From an uncultured Nitrospirota bacterium (GTDB lineage Bacteria > CG2-30-53-67), in assembly GCA_947259355.1 (NCBI GenBank), contig CAMYMF010000002.1, forward strand, positions 62,001-126,000: a stretch of 64,000 bases of DNA. The letters run 5' to 3'. This document shows, piece after piece, positions 1-8,181 of this stretch (positions are counted from its first letter, which is position 1; every line of letters begins with the position of its first letter). Under the pieces are notes generated by a model that did not search any database, was not told the origin of the DNA, and saw only the letters and a list, made by a program, of their open reading frames with translations. A program made the position numbers and the translations under genes.

Positions 1-2160
1 GATCGCCGTCAGGGCGCCGACATAACTCGCCGGGTTGGACCGTGTGGTCTTCCCGATGGGGGACTGATCGACCAGGACCACCTCTTCGATCTGTTCGTGG
101 CCCCCAATGGCCACGTGGCGGCCCGGGGGTTCCACGGCGTGGTGCTTGAGTTTGCGTAAACCCCGGTATAAGACATCTTCCACCAGGGTCGATTTTCCCG
201 ATCCACTGACCCCGGTGACGCAAACCAGCCGATTCAGCGGGATCCGCACGTCGATGGCCTTCAAGTTGTGCTCAGCGGCCTCGAGGATTTCCAGATACGT
301 CGGTGTGTCGCTTCTCCGTCTCCTGGCGTGGAGCGGGGCCCGCACTTTACGCCCTGTCAGGTACGCGGCCGTCAGGGAACGACGGGCCTTGGCCAAGGCC
401 TCAGGTTTCCCGGAAAAGACCACGCGGCCGCCCCGTTCGCCCGGTCCCGGTCCAAGGTCGAAGATACGATCGGCGGCGAGGATCACCTGTGGGTCGTGCT
501 CCACCACGATCAGCGAGTTGCCTTCGTCCCGCAGCCGTTTCAACACCCCGATGACCCGTGCCATGTCCCGTGCGTGCAGCCCGATGCTCGGCTCATCGAG
601 CACGAATAGGGTGTTCACCAAAGAAGTGCCGAGGGCAGTGGTTAAATTGATCCGCTGGACTTCACCGCCGCTGAGCGTTCGGGACTGACGGTCGAGGGTC
701 AGGTAGCCGAGCCCCACGTCGACCAGATAGCGAAGCCGCGAGCGAATTTCGCTCAGGAGCAAATCGGTGGCCTCGTCAAACGGTTTGGGCAGATGGAGCC
801 TTTCGAAGAACTCGCGGCAGCGTCCAATGGGAAGGAGCATGACGTCGTGAATCGTGAGCCCCGGAAGTGGCGTTGCCCGCGCTGCATGAGCAGATTGTTC
901 GGCCGGTTGAAAACGTTTCCTCCGGGGCAGGACACCGTCCGCATCGGCCGCAGTGCCGAGACGCCACGCCAGCGCTTCAGGCTTCAGCCTTGCCCCAAGA
1001 CAGACCGAGCAACACCGATACGTCCGGTATTTGGAAAGCAGGACCCGAATATGCATCTTGTAGCTCTTTGTTTCCAGCCACTCAAAGAATCGCTGGACAC
1101 CGTACCAGACCCCCTCATCCCAGTCTCCTTCGCCGGCGATCACCCAGCGGCGTTGTTCGTCGTTCAACTCAATCCAGGGTCGATCGCTGGGGATGCCCCG
1201 CCGCTCGGCATGCCGGAGAAGGTCCTCCTCACACTCCCGGTAGCTCTCCGTCTGCCATGGTTTTACGGCGCCGTTCGCCAGGCTCTTACGCACATCGGGG
1301 ATGACCAGATCGTAGTCGATACCCATGGTGCGGCCGAATCCGCGGCAGGTTTCGCAGGCGCCCATGGGGGAATTGAAGGAGAAGAGGTTGGGCGCCGGGT
1401 CCTGGTAGTGGATGTCGCAATCGGGGCAATGGAGGTCGGCGGAGAAGTAAAACGGCGCACGGCGCTCGCCGGTGGCGTCCAGGGGATAAACCGTGACCCG
1501 GCCCGAGCCGTACTTGAGCGCGGCCTCCAGGTCTTCGATCAAGCGCGCTCGTTTGCGTGTCTCCACCGAGAGCCTGTCCTGCACGACCTCCAGTGCTCGG
1601 TCCTCCATCAGTTGCATCCGGGTGTAGCCCTGCTTGACCAGGAGCCCCCGGATTTCCGCCTCGTCGAAGTTTTGCGGGATGGTTACGGGGAAGGTCACGA
1701 GCACGGGTCCGTCCGCCACGGCCCCTTGCGCGAGAAGATCAGCCGCGATCGCTTCGGGGGTGTCCCGACGCACGGCCTTCCCGCAGCCGCTGCAGAAGAG
1801 GCGGGACGCGCGGGCGAAAAGGAGCTTGAGGTGATCATTCAGCTCGGTCATGGTGCCCACCGTGGAGCGCGAGGTGCGCACCGGGTTGGTCTGGTCGATG
1901 GCGATGGCCGGCGGGATGCCCTCGATGCGGTCCACCTGTGGTTTGTCCATCCGGTCCAGAAACTGGCGGGCATAGGGGGAGAAGGTCTCGACGTAGCGCC
2001 GCTGACCCTCCGCGTAAATTGTGTCGAAGGCCAAAGACGATTTGCCCGACCCGCTCACGCCGGTAATCACAATCAGTTCGCGGAGGGGGAGCTTTAGATT
2101 GAGATCCTTCAAGTTGTTTTGTCGGGCGCCTTTGATCCTGATGCACTCGTGCGATGACAT
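1..2160 (-). CDS. uvrA: Excinuclease ABC subunit A, atypical branch (5' part, cut by window edge)
   Basis: This is the damage-recognition ATPase of nucleotide excision repair. About 720 codons are present and the 3' end lies off the left edge. The start is ATG at 2160 behind AGGGGA. Visible in order: first Walker A (GVSGSGKSSLAFDT), UvrB-binding-type region, zinc-binding Cys pairs around HCPDCDIHY and GACETCRGFG, an ABC signature LSGGE followed by LDEPSIGLH, and a second Walker A (GVSGSGKSTLVED) close to the edge. The stretch after the first Walker A reads IDQTNPVRTSRSTVGTMTEL rather than the SIEQKxxSHNPRSTVGT form usual in housekeeping UvrA. This points to the paralogous branch that includes unusually long UvrA proteins. 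The family is certain; the subgroup is an inference. Confidence 0.95.
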   Translation of the reverse strand, partial: MSSHECIRIKGARQNNLKDLNLKLPLRELIVITGVSGSGKSSLAFDTIYAEGQRRYVETFSPYARQFLDRMDKPQVDRIEGIPPAIAIDQTNPVRTSRSTVGTMTELNDHLKLLFARASRLFCSGCGKAVRRDTPEAIAADLLAQGAVADGPVLVTFPVTIPQNFDEAEIRGLLVKQGYTRMQLMEDRALEVVQDRLSVETRKRARLIEDLEAALKYGSGRVTVYPLDATGERRAPFYFSADLHCPDCDIHYQDPAPNLFSFNSPMGACETCRGFGRTMGIDYDLVIPDVRKSLANGAVKPWQTESYRECEEDLLRHAERRGIPSDRPWIELNDEQRRWVIAGEGDWDEGVWYGVQRFFEWLETKSYKMHIRVLLSKYRTYRCCSVCLGARLKPEALAWRLGTAADADGVLPRRKRFQPAEQSAHAARATPLPGLTIHDVMLLPIGRCREFFERLHLPKPFDEATDLLLSEIRSRLRYLVDVGLGYLTLDRQSRTLSGGEVQRINLTTALGTSLVNTLFVLDEPSIGLHARDMARVIGVLKRLRDEGNSLIVVEHDPQVILAADRIFDLGPGPGERGGRVVFSGKPEALAKARRSLTAAYLTGRKVRAPLHARRRRSDTPTYLEILEAAEHNLKAIDVRIPLNRLVCVTGVSGSGKSTLVEDVLYRGLRKLKHHAVEPPGRHVAIGGHEQIEEVVLVDQSPIGKTTRSNPASYVGALTAI

Positions 2161-2324
2161 CCGCGGTCCCCTGCCGGGCTGTACGGTTCTAGGAAAGCCC
2201 CTCTTTGTTGCGCTTTCTCTTCCAGCGTCTCTCTCGGCTCCTATCATATACGAGAGCCCTCCCGAGGGAAAGCCGCCGCCCAGGCCGATGGCAGGTGGCA
2301 CAACCCGTCGCGCATCAAAAGAAA

Positions 2325-2353
2325 TTGACGGCGGAAACGATCCCTGATATGTT
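2325..2353 (+). promoter_or_regulatory. Candidate sigma70-like promoter for the subtilase gene
   Basis: TTGACG and TATGTT are separated by 17 bases, ending about 60 bases before the subtilase start. The -35 box is near consensus and the -10 box is weaker. Confidence 0.45.
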
Positions 2354-2412
2354 GCTCTCCATCTTTGCCCGGTATCATGAAGCGGGAAAACCCCAATTCC
2401 GGAGGTTTTCGT

Positions 2413-4578
2413 ATGCTGCGTCACCTGATCTCCACTCTGCTTGCTCTTTTTGCTTCCTTCTTTATTCATTTCTACACGGCCCGGGCGGCGGCAAACGTCG
2501 ACCTGATCGTCCGCTTCCGGGCGGGCCTTTCGGAAAGCGCCATTGACAATTTTCTGCGGGATCAGAACGCGCAGCGGGTCGGAGAACCAACCTCGCTAAA
2601 CATCATCTTCGTCGATCTGCCCGCGGGCACGACGCCCGCTGCGGGACAAGCGGCCTTCAGCAAAGACTCGGATGTAATCTACGCGGAATTGAATCCCGAT
2701 GTTACGGCCCTGCAGGTGCCGCAGAGGTTCCCCAACGACGATAACGTGGCGTTCGACCTGCAGTGGGGGCTGCATCAGGATGCGGGCAACCGTGTCGGAA
2801 TCGAGGACGCCGACATCGACGCGCCCGAAGCCTGGACGGTGACGATCGGCAGTGCGAGTACGGTCATCGCCGTGTTGGATACCGGCGTGGATGTGGAGCA
2901 TGAAGATCTCGTCGGGCGGCTCTGGGAAAATCCCGATGAGATCGAAAACAACAACCAGGACGATGATGGCAACGAACTGGAGGATGATTTCAACGGATGG
3001 AATTTCGTGGACGACACCGAGGAACTCGACGTGGAGGGGGCTGCCAAATCGGATGCATTCGCCAGCCACGGGACGCATATTGCCGGCATCATCGGCGCTG
3101 AGACCGACAACAACACGGGCGTGGCCGGTGTCGACTGGAATGCCCCGTTGATGATTCTCAAGGTGCTCGATGAGAACGGCAGCGGCAAGGCCGACAATGT
3201 CATCCGGGCCATCGACTATGCGCTCGACAAGGGGGCTGGGATCATTCAGGCGGGCTGGGGACTGACGGATTACAGTCAGGCTCTGTATGACACCATCGAG
3301 GACGCCGGCGCCGAGGGGGTCCTGCTGGTGGCCGCGGCCGGTAACAGCAGCTCGGTGCGCTATCCGGCCCGCTTCAATCTGGAGAACATCCTCTCCGTTA
3401 CCGCGACCGATGCGACAGACGCTCTGACCAATGTGGGTGGTGTGGGCAATGCGGCCACCGGGTCGGAGGACGTCGATCTCGGCGCGCCGGGTCTCGGCAT
3501 CCACAGCACGGTCATCGACGACGCCTATGGCTCCCGCAGCGGGACCTCCCAGGCGGCGGCTTTCGTGACCGGCGCCGTGGCCCTTCTTCTGTCCGAGGAG
3601 CCGTCCCTGTCTTTGGTGGAGCTCAAGGCGCGCCTGCTGAGCAGCGTAGACAACGGGGACGACGATGTGGTCGGACTGACAGGCGTTACCGTCAGCGGCG
3701 GGCGGCTCAATGCGTACAATGCCCTGGTGCCGCCCGAGGATCGTTCGGTATACATCGTTCCCTTCGGGACCGCAATTCATGCCGAAGATGCGTCGGAGGA
3801 GCCCACGGAAGTGCAGTTCACGCTCGTCGGCGACGCAGTCACGCGCTGGGAAGCCGACTGCACGGCGGGGGCCGGGAGTATCGACCACGTGACAGGCCTT
3901 TTCACGGCGGATGGTGCGGGCAGCTGCACGATTTCGGCCACCGGGTCCAGCACCCCGTCGTCGGACATCCGGGAGGTGACGATTTTCATCAAGCAGATCG
4001 TCGTATCGGCTTCACAGAGCAGCGTGGCCCTGGGGGCGAGCATCACCCTCACCGCCAGCGGCGGCACCGCCCCTTATACCTGGATCAGCAACAACCCGGA
4101 GGTGCTGGCGGTGAGCAGCAGCTCCGGCTCGACCGTCACCGTGTCCGGTACCACAGCGGGGAGCGCCACGGTCCTGGCTACCGACGCCAAGGGCTTCTTC
4201 GTAGAATCCGAAGAACTTTCGGTCCTCCGGGGGAAAAAGAGCGGCCACTGCGTCATCTCGACGGCGCTGTTTGGCTCTCCCTGGGACCGCCACCTGCAGA
4301 CGTTGCGGGCCTTTCGGGACCGGTACTTACGGACAAACAGCATTGGCCGCAAACTGGTACGCTTCTATGAGCGGTACAGTCCGGCCCTGGCCGAGCAAAT
4401 CGAGCGGAAACCTCCGCTCAAGCATGCTGTGCGGCTCATGATCATCCCCTTCGTCGCCCTGGCGTGGTTCATGCTCCACACAGGCCTCTCCTGGGGAACA
4501 TTTGGCACGGCGACGCTTCTTGGCACAGCCGCTGCCGGTGTGTTGGCGCGGCCCCTCAGGCGGCGCGCTCTGCCGTGA
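2413..4578 (+). CDS. Secreted S8 (subtilisin-like) serine protease with CFI-box-like C terminus
   Basis: Predicted exported endopeptidase of 721 residues. The start at 2413 is chosen because GGAGG lies 7 bases upstream and the N terminus is then a signal peptide (hydrophobic run ending near TARAA). The catalytic triad is intact: D156 in VLDTGVD, H219 in SHGTH, S379 in SGTSQAAA. After the protease domain come immunoglobulin-like Big-type repeats (about residues 450-600, containing SGGTAPYTW and VSGTTAGSATV). The C terminus starts at C613 (CVISTALFGSPWD) and continues with FRDRYLRTNSIGRKLVRFYERYSP and a membrane segment. This matches the CFI-box C-terminal sorting-type region, usually CFIATAAYGS, in a degenerate form. 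Substrate unknown. The gene stands alone, convergent with the next gene. Confidence 0.9.
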   Translation: MLRHLISTLLALFASFFIHFYTARAAANVDLIVRFRAGLSESAIDNFLRDQNAQRVGEPTSLNIIFVDLPAGTTPAAGQAAFSKDSDVIYAELNPDVTALQVPQRFPNDDNVAFDLQWGLHQDAGNRVGIEDADIDAPEAWTVTIGSASTVIAVLDTGVDVEHEDLVGRLWENPDEIENNNQDDDGNELEDDFNGWNFVDDTEELDVEGAAKSDAFASHGTHIAGIIGAETDNNTGVAGVDWNAPLMILKVLDENGSGKADNVIRAIDYALDKGAGIIQAGWGLTDYSQALYDTIEDAGAEGVLLVAAAGNSSSVRYPARFNLENILSVTATDATDALTNVGGVGNAATGSEDVDLGAPGLGIHSTVIDDAYGSRSGTSQAAAFVTGAVALLLSEEPSLSLVELKARLLSSVDNGDDDVVGLTGVTVSGGRLNAYNALVPPEDRSVYIVPFGTAIHAEDASEEPTEVQFTLVGDAVTRWEADCTAGAGSIDHVTGLFTADGAGSCTISATGSSTPSSDIREVTIFIKQIVVSASQSSVALGASITLTASGGTAPYTWISNNPEVLAVSSSSGSTVTVSGTTAGSATVLATDAKGFFVESEELSVLRGKKSGHCVISTALFGSPWDRHLQTLRAFRDRYLRTNSIGRKLVRFYERYSPALAEQIERKPPLKHAVRLMIIPFVALAWFMLHTGLSWGTFGTATLLGTAAAGVLARPLRRRALP

Positions 4579-4657
4579 GAGGCATCCAGACCCAACTCCC
4601 CATTGATTTGCGATCACCGTGGCACCCAGTTGGGGGGCTCGGCCATCATCAGCCGGG

Positions 4658-5581
4658 CTAATCAAGGCGGGTCAGGCCGGCCTCCCGTGCTGCTTTGACG
4701 GCGCGACGGTATTCCTCACGGGTCAGGCGCCGATCAAGTGGTGGGTGCTCGCTGGCCTGATAGCAGGGATAATACTGCTCCATGATATTGGTGTAGGTGT
4801 CGGGCGAGATCTCCTTCGCGAGAAAAGCGACGATCTCCTTCGTGCCGGCAAGACCTTCCGGCAGGACGAGGTGGCGTACCAGGAGGCCCCGCTGGGCGAT
4901 CCCCCGGAAATCAAGTACCAGATCGCCCACCTGCCGGTGCATTTCCTTGACGGCTGCCCGGGCCACGGCAGGGTAGTCCGCCGCTTTGGCACACTGCTCG
5001 GCCACGTCGGGATTGGCAAACTTGAAATCGGGCATGTAGATGTCAATGACGCCCTCGAGCAACTGAAGGGTTTCCAACGCTTCGTAGCCTCCGCAGTTGT
5101 AGACCAGGGGGGCGGAGAGGCCGCCTGCGACAGCCAGGTCCAAGGCCTTCAGTATGGCATAGACCTGATGGGTGGGGGTGACGAAGTTAATGTTATGACA
5201 GCCGTGGCGCTGTTGCAAGACGAGCATGATCTTGGCCAGCGATTCACAGGAGATGAGCCCCCCCTGGTCGGTGTGGCTGATGGTCCAGTTCTGACAGAAG
5301 AGGCAGCCCAGATTGCAGTGGGAGAAGAAGATGGTGCCCGAGCCGCTCTGTCCCACGAGGGGGGATTCCTCCCCGAAATGGGGGTTCCAGCTCGCCACAT
5401 AGGGCTGATCGCCTGTTCGGCAGAAGCCCATTTCCCCCGCTGTTCGGTCCACCCGACAGTTGCGAGGGCAGAGGGTACAACTCTTGAGAACCTCTCCCGC
5501 GCACTCGATCTTTTCCTCCAAAACCTTGCGTGTCAACTGCAAATAGGCCGGGACGAAAGGTTTGTTGATCTTCTCTTTCAT
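4658..5581 (-). CDS. Radical SAM protein, pyruvate formate-lyase activating enzyme-like
   Basis: Predicted cytoplasmic radical SAM enzyme of 307 residues. The cluster-binding motif is C89-NLG-C93-LF-C96 (CxxxCxxC), followed by QNWTISH. An additional cysteine set near the N terminus (CTLCPRNCRVDR) is typical of the PflX-like / PflA-related subgroup, whose exact reaction is unknown. Residues such as VYNCGGYE and YMPDFKF also fit this subgroup. The start is ATG at 5581; no strong ribosome binding site is visible. The neighbours (subtilase, zinc ribbon) give no clear glycyl radical enzyme partner, so activation of a glycyl radical enzyme is not supported here. Family call is firm, substrate unknown. 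Confidence 0.88.
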   Translation of the reverse strand: MKEKINKPFVPAYLQLTRKVLEEKIECAGEVLKSCTLCPRNCRVDRTAGEMGFCRTGDQPYVASWNPHFGEESPLVGQSGSGTIFFSHCNLGCLFCQNWTISHTDQGGLISCESLAKIMLVLQQRHGCHNINFVTPTHQVYAILKALDLAVAGGLSAPLVYNCGGYEALETLQLLEGVIDIYMPDFKFANPDVAEQCAKAADYPAVARAAVKEMHRQVGDLVLDFRGIAQRGLLVRHLVLPEGLAGTKEIVAFLAKEISPDTYTNIMEQYYPCYQASEHPPLDRRLTREEYRRAVKAAREAGLTRLD

Positions 5582-5799
5582 CTATTGGATATCCGCGGAA
5601 ATAAAACAAAAATAGCCAAATAATTCAGTTAAATCACCGTAAGTCAACTAAAAGAGCCTCCTTTTCCCCTGATTTACGGAGTGAATAGGCATCGCCCATT
5701 GGGCATACGTCCCCACCCCCCTTCGAGATGGCGGTGAGCCGCAGATCGTGGAAGGAGCGGGTGCTGCGCAGCCGCGCGGGGGTGCCCGTCTGGCTTTCT

Positions 5800-5964
5800 T
5801 CAGCTCTTGCGGCTGGTCTGTGCGGTGAAGACGGAAAGGAGCTGAACGACCTTGTTGCTCTTGCACTCGGGGCACCTCTGTGCTTCCCGATCGTGCTCGT
5901 CGATGCTCAGGATCGCCGAAAACTCCTTCCCGCAGCCTTCACAGCGGTACTCATAGGTCGGCAT
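5800..5964 (-). CDS. FmdB-type zinc ribbon protein, 54 aa
   Basis: Short gene beginning MPTYEYRCEGCGKEF and carrying a second pair CPEC about 17 residues later, the typical CxxC...CxxC layout of FmdB-family zinc ribbon proteins. A strong site GGGGAGG lies 9 bases before the ATG at 5964, and the frame stops with TGA at 5800. FmdB proteins were named as putative regulators next to formamidase/amidase genes, but their function is mostly unknown. No amidase gene is adjacent here. The family match and the ribosome binding site make it a confident small gene. Confidence 0.82.
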   Translation of the reverse strand: MPTYEYRCEGCGKEFSAILSIDEHDREAQRCPECKSNKVVQLLSVFTAQTSRKS

Positions 5965-6070
5965 GACTCACAACCTCCCCGGGGACAGCGATGCGTTGGT
6001 TGTTCCCACCTGTCCCAATCTACATCGGCCGGCGCCGACTGGCAAGTGTCTGACTCCCGCCGCGATTCGT

Positions 6071-6099
6071 TTGACAAGGGCATCATCCATTGGTAGACT
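6071..6099 (+). promoter_or_regulatory. Candidate sigma70-like promoter for the outer-membrane protein gene
   Basis: Consensus TTGACA, a 17-base spacer, then TAGACT. It lies about 140 bases before the start at 6240, leaving a long untranslated leader. Confidence 0.55.
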
Positions 6100-6239
6100 C
6101 TGGTCGCTTTCCAAAGGAATTCAGGATTCACCAGCTGTTCCAGGGAGCGTGACAAACGCAGCCATCGACGCCGAGGGCGTCCATTTTCGCGTCAGATCCG
6201 TCCAAGGAAATGTATCAAGACATGAAGGAGGATAGAAGT

Positions 6240-7040
6240 ATGAAGAGAACCATTGCAGGTCTATTGATGATAAAGGCGGTGCTGTTCACGGCTTGGGCCG
6301 TGCCTTCGGCCGAGGCGCAGCAGGTCAAGCACACCCACACGGGTATGTATCTGATGACATCCCATCCCATCAGGATCGAGCCGGCATCGCTCTTGCCGGA
6401 GGGGATGGTCGCCTTGGATGCGGGGCTGTCCTTTGAATTCGACCGGGAGTTGCGGCGCCGGAAGTACGACAACTTTCGTCTCGCGCCGGTCGGTCTGCGT
6501 TACGGGGTGAAGCCCTACTTTGAACTGGGCGCGCGCTTCGGGTATACCATCAATGACGAGGATGATCGGCTGGCACCGGATGAGTCGGGCTTCGAGGGTT
6601 TTTCTCTTTTCGGAAAACTGGAACTCAACAAGTATGCCTCCCTGAAGGTCGGTGTGACCTTTGCTGGGGACGATGACATTGCGCCCTATCCCAGCGATGA
6701 GCTCGACCTTTTCGGCAATCTGGCGCTGCACCGCCGGATGGGTCAGGGGCTTCTCTACGGTGAATTCGGCTACACCACTCAGGGGGGAGACCTGGACAAC
6801 AGTGAATATTTCAACTACGGCATCGGCTACAGCCATCCCGTGGCCCATGCGGTCAGCGTGAATGCCGAGTTGGTGGGTGAGGAAGAGCATGCAGGAACAT
6901 CGGCCAATACGCTCGATCTGGTTCTTGGGGTCAACGTGCTGGCCATGAATCATCTCCGTCTGGCACCCTTCGTGACGTTTGGTGTAAACGACGCCAGTCC
7001 CGATTTCTCCTTCGGAAGCTTCCTGGAAATGCGATTCTAA
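6240..7040 (+). CDS. Outer-membrane beta-barrel protein, function unknown
   Basis: 266 residues with a clear signal peptide: positive MKR, hydrophobic core, and cleavage site AEA followed by QQ near residue 27. The body shows alternating polar/aromatic strands (YFELGARFGYTI, SLKVGVTFAG, LLYGEFGYTT, YFNYGIGYSH) and ends in a terminal phenylalanine (EMRF), the usual signal for barrel assembly by BamA. Length suits an 8-12 strand barrel. The start at 6240 has GGAGG 8 bases upstream. It is monocistronic, with its own promoter candidate upstream and a hairpin downstream. No named porin family is recognised. Confidence 0.8.
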   Translation: MKRTIAGLLMIKAVLFTAWAVPSAEAQQVKHTHTGMYLMTSHPIRIEPASLLPEGMVALDAGLSFEFDRELRRRKYDNFRLAPVGLRYGVKPYFELGARFGYTINDEDDRLAPDESGFEGFSLFGKLELNKYASLKVGVTFAGDDDIAPYPSDELDLFGNLALHRRMGQGLLYGEFGYTTQGGDLDNSEYFNYGIGYSHPVAHAVSVNAELVGEEEHAGTSANTLDLVLGVNVLAMNHLRLAPFVTFGVNDASPDFSFGSFLEMRF

Positions 7041-7051
7041 TCAGTTCTTGT

Positions 7052-7093
7052 CCCCCGGTCCGGTTGGATATCCTCATCTGCACGGGCCGGGGG
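7052..7093 (+). terminator. Possible transcription terminator hairpin
   Basis: CCCCCGGTCC at 7052-7061 pairs with GGGCCGGGGG at 7084-7093 (9 of 10 pairs plus one G-T wobble) around a 22-base loop, just after the barrel protein stop. The following T-run is poor, so factor-independent termination is uncertain. Confidence 0.4.
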
Positions 7094-7229
7094 AGCGGTT
7101 TCATCCCGTAGACGTCCTGAGGGCCGGGAGTGCAATGACAAAATGACAAGCGGACAAAACCGGTGTTTGAAAGACGCTTTGCCGCCGCCGATCTACCTTG
7201 TCTGCGAACGGCGGGCCGGCAGAGCGCAG

Positions 7230-7358
7230 ATGAAACAGCTTTCCGTCTGTCATCGATGCGAGCGCAGGGGCCGGTGTGGCGCCTATCGGGCCTATCTGCA
7301 GCCGGACCTCTGGGGGGATCAGCCGCTGGACCGGCCGCGACGGCTTTCAGCGAAATAG
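7230..7358 (+). CDS. Possible small cysteine-rich protein, 42 aa
   Basis: From ATG at 7230 the frame reads MKQLSVCHRCERRGRCGAY and ends after QPDLW and a basic tail. The spacing CxxCxxxxxC followed by tyrosines and QPxLW looks like a small metal-binding motif rather than random sequence. A longer version from ATG at 7143 is also open. No good ribosome binding site is seen for either start. It precedes the 86-residue gene by 32 bases. Unrecognised; may be spurious. Confidence 0.3.
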   Translation: MKQLSVCHRCERRGRCGAYRAYLQPDLWGDQPLDRPRRLSAK

Positions 7359-7390
7359 CGCTCGTGTGCAGCTCGAAGGGGATGAGAGTC

Positions 7391-7651
7391 ATGGCCGAGC
7401 CTTGGTCGGGAATTGAGATACGGGTTGAATGCTACGCAGGCCATCGCGGTGAGGAGACGCCCCGCCGATTCCATCTCAAGAGCCGGCCCATCACCGTGGA
7501 TGAGATTCTGGACCGCTGGCTGGCGCCCGATCATCGCTATTTCAAAGTGCGCGGCGACGATGGCGCCACCTATATCATCCGGCAGGACGTCACCGCTCAG
7601 CGCTGGGAATTAACCCTCTTCGAAACCGGGCAGGAAAGCGAAACGGTGTGA
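7391..7651 (+). CDS. Conserved hypothetical protein, 86 aa
   Basis: Small soluble protein beginning MAEPWSGIEIRVECYAGHRG and containing RRFHLKSRPITVDEILDRW, DHRYFKVRGDDGATYIIR and QRWELTLFE. This resembles short conserved proteins of the layout 'EVxCYSGY...RPxxFxxxGxxxxVxEIxDxW...FKVxxDDGxxYxLxxxxxxDxWxL' found in diverse bacteria and without known function. The start at 7391 follows AAGGGG at 9 bases; GTG/ATG choices a few codons upstream are possible. Its stop is followed after about 100 bases by the DsrE gene. Confidence 0.65.
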   Translation: MAEPWSGIEIRVECYAGHRGEETPRRFHLKSRPITVDEILDRWLAPDHRYFKVRGDDGATYIIRQDVTAQRWELTLFETGQESETV

Positions 7652-7758
7652 CCGACGGGATTGTTTTGCACACCCTGCGCGCCGTGCAATCTCTGGGAAC
7701 ATCGCTCGGTGTACAGGCGAATTCGACGTTATGCACCATAACACCAGGAGGAGGCGTC

Positions 7759-8181
7759 GTGAAGAAGAAGGTTCTGCTGATCATCACCCATTCCACGGAC
7801 GATCCCGACAGGGCGAATGCCGCCATGGCACTGGCCGCCTCGCTCATCGGTGAAGAGGCGGACCTGGCCCTCTTCTTTATTTTCGAAGGGGTCAAAATGG
7901 TTCGCCGAGGGGTGGCCGAGACGATTGAAGGGCGAAATCTCACGCCGGTCCGGGAGCTGTTTCCGATGGTTCTGGAGGCGGGGATTCCCATCTATGCCTG
8001 CTCCGCCTGTCTCAAGACCCATGAGATTCGGGAGACGGAATTGCTGACGGGCGTACAGATTGTTGCGGCGCCGACCCTTGCGGCCGAGATCCTGCAGCGG
8101 GAAACGGTAACGTGCAGCGCTCAATCTCGGCCCGGTCGGGCCTGGGGTATCTCTTCATGGATGTGGGTCTCCCCCCGGTAG
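7759..8181 (+). CDS. DsrE-family protein, 140 aa
   Basis: Small cytoplasmic protein of the DsrE/DsrF-like fold, a family linked to sulfur relay or thiol chemistry. The GTG start at 7759 follows AGGAGGAGG. The N-terminal strand KKKVLLIITHSTDDPDRANAAM is typical, and the conserved cysteine motif YACSACLKTHEIRE lies near residue 80. Two cysteines three residues apart fit a redox or sulfur-carrying site. The last 20 residues (after QRETVT) look unlike the family and overlap the convergent transporter gene by 61 bases. No dsrAB or tus genes are present nearby, so a sulfite-reduction role is not supported. Confidence 0.8.
   Translation: MKKKVLLIITHSTDDPDRANAAMALAASLIGEEADLALFFIFEGVKMVRRGVAETIEGRNLTPVRELFPMVLEAGIPIYACSACLKTHEIRETELLTGVQIVAAPTLAAEILQRETVTCSAQSRPGRAWGISSWMWVSPR

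Larger units (their letters stand above)
7041..7390. other. Intergenic stretch with a hairpin and a small Cys-rich frame
   Basis: About 350 bases between the barrel protein and the 86-residue protein. It holds the hairpin at 7052-7093 and the doubtful small frame at 7230-7358, listed separately. I see nothing else in it. Confidence 0.5.

Noticed and set aside
793-2097. Long plus-strand open frame (434 codons) across uvrA
   Set aside because: Antisense shadow of uvrA, whose protein motifs are unambiguous on the minus strand.
2596-3888. Minus-strand open frame (430 codons) antisense to the subtilase
   Set aside because: Shadow of the subtilase, which has an intact triad and signal peptide.
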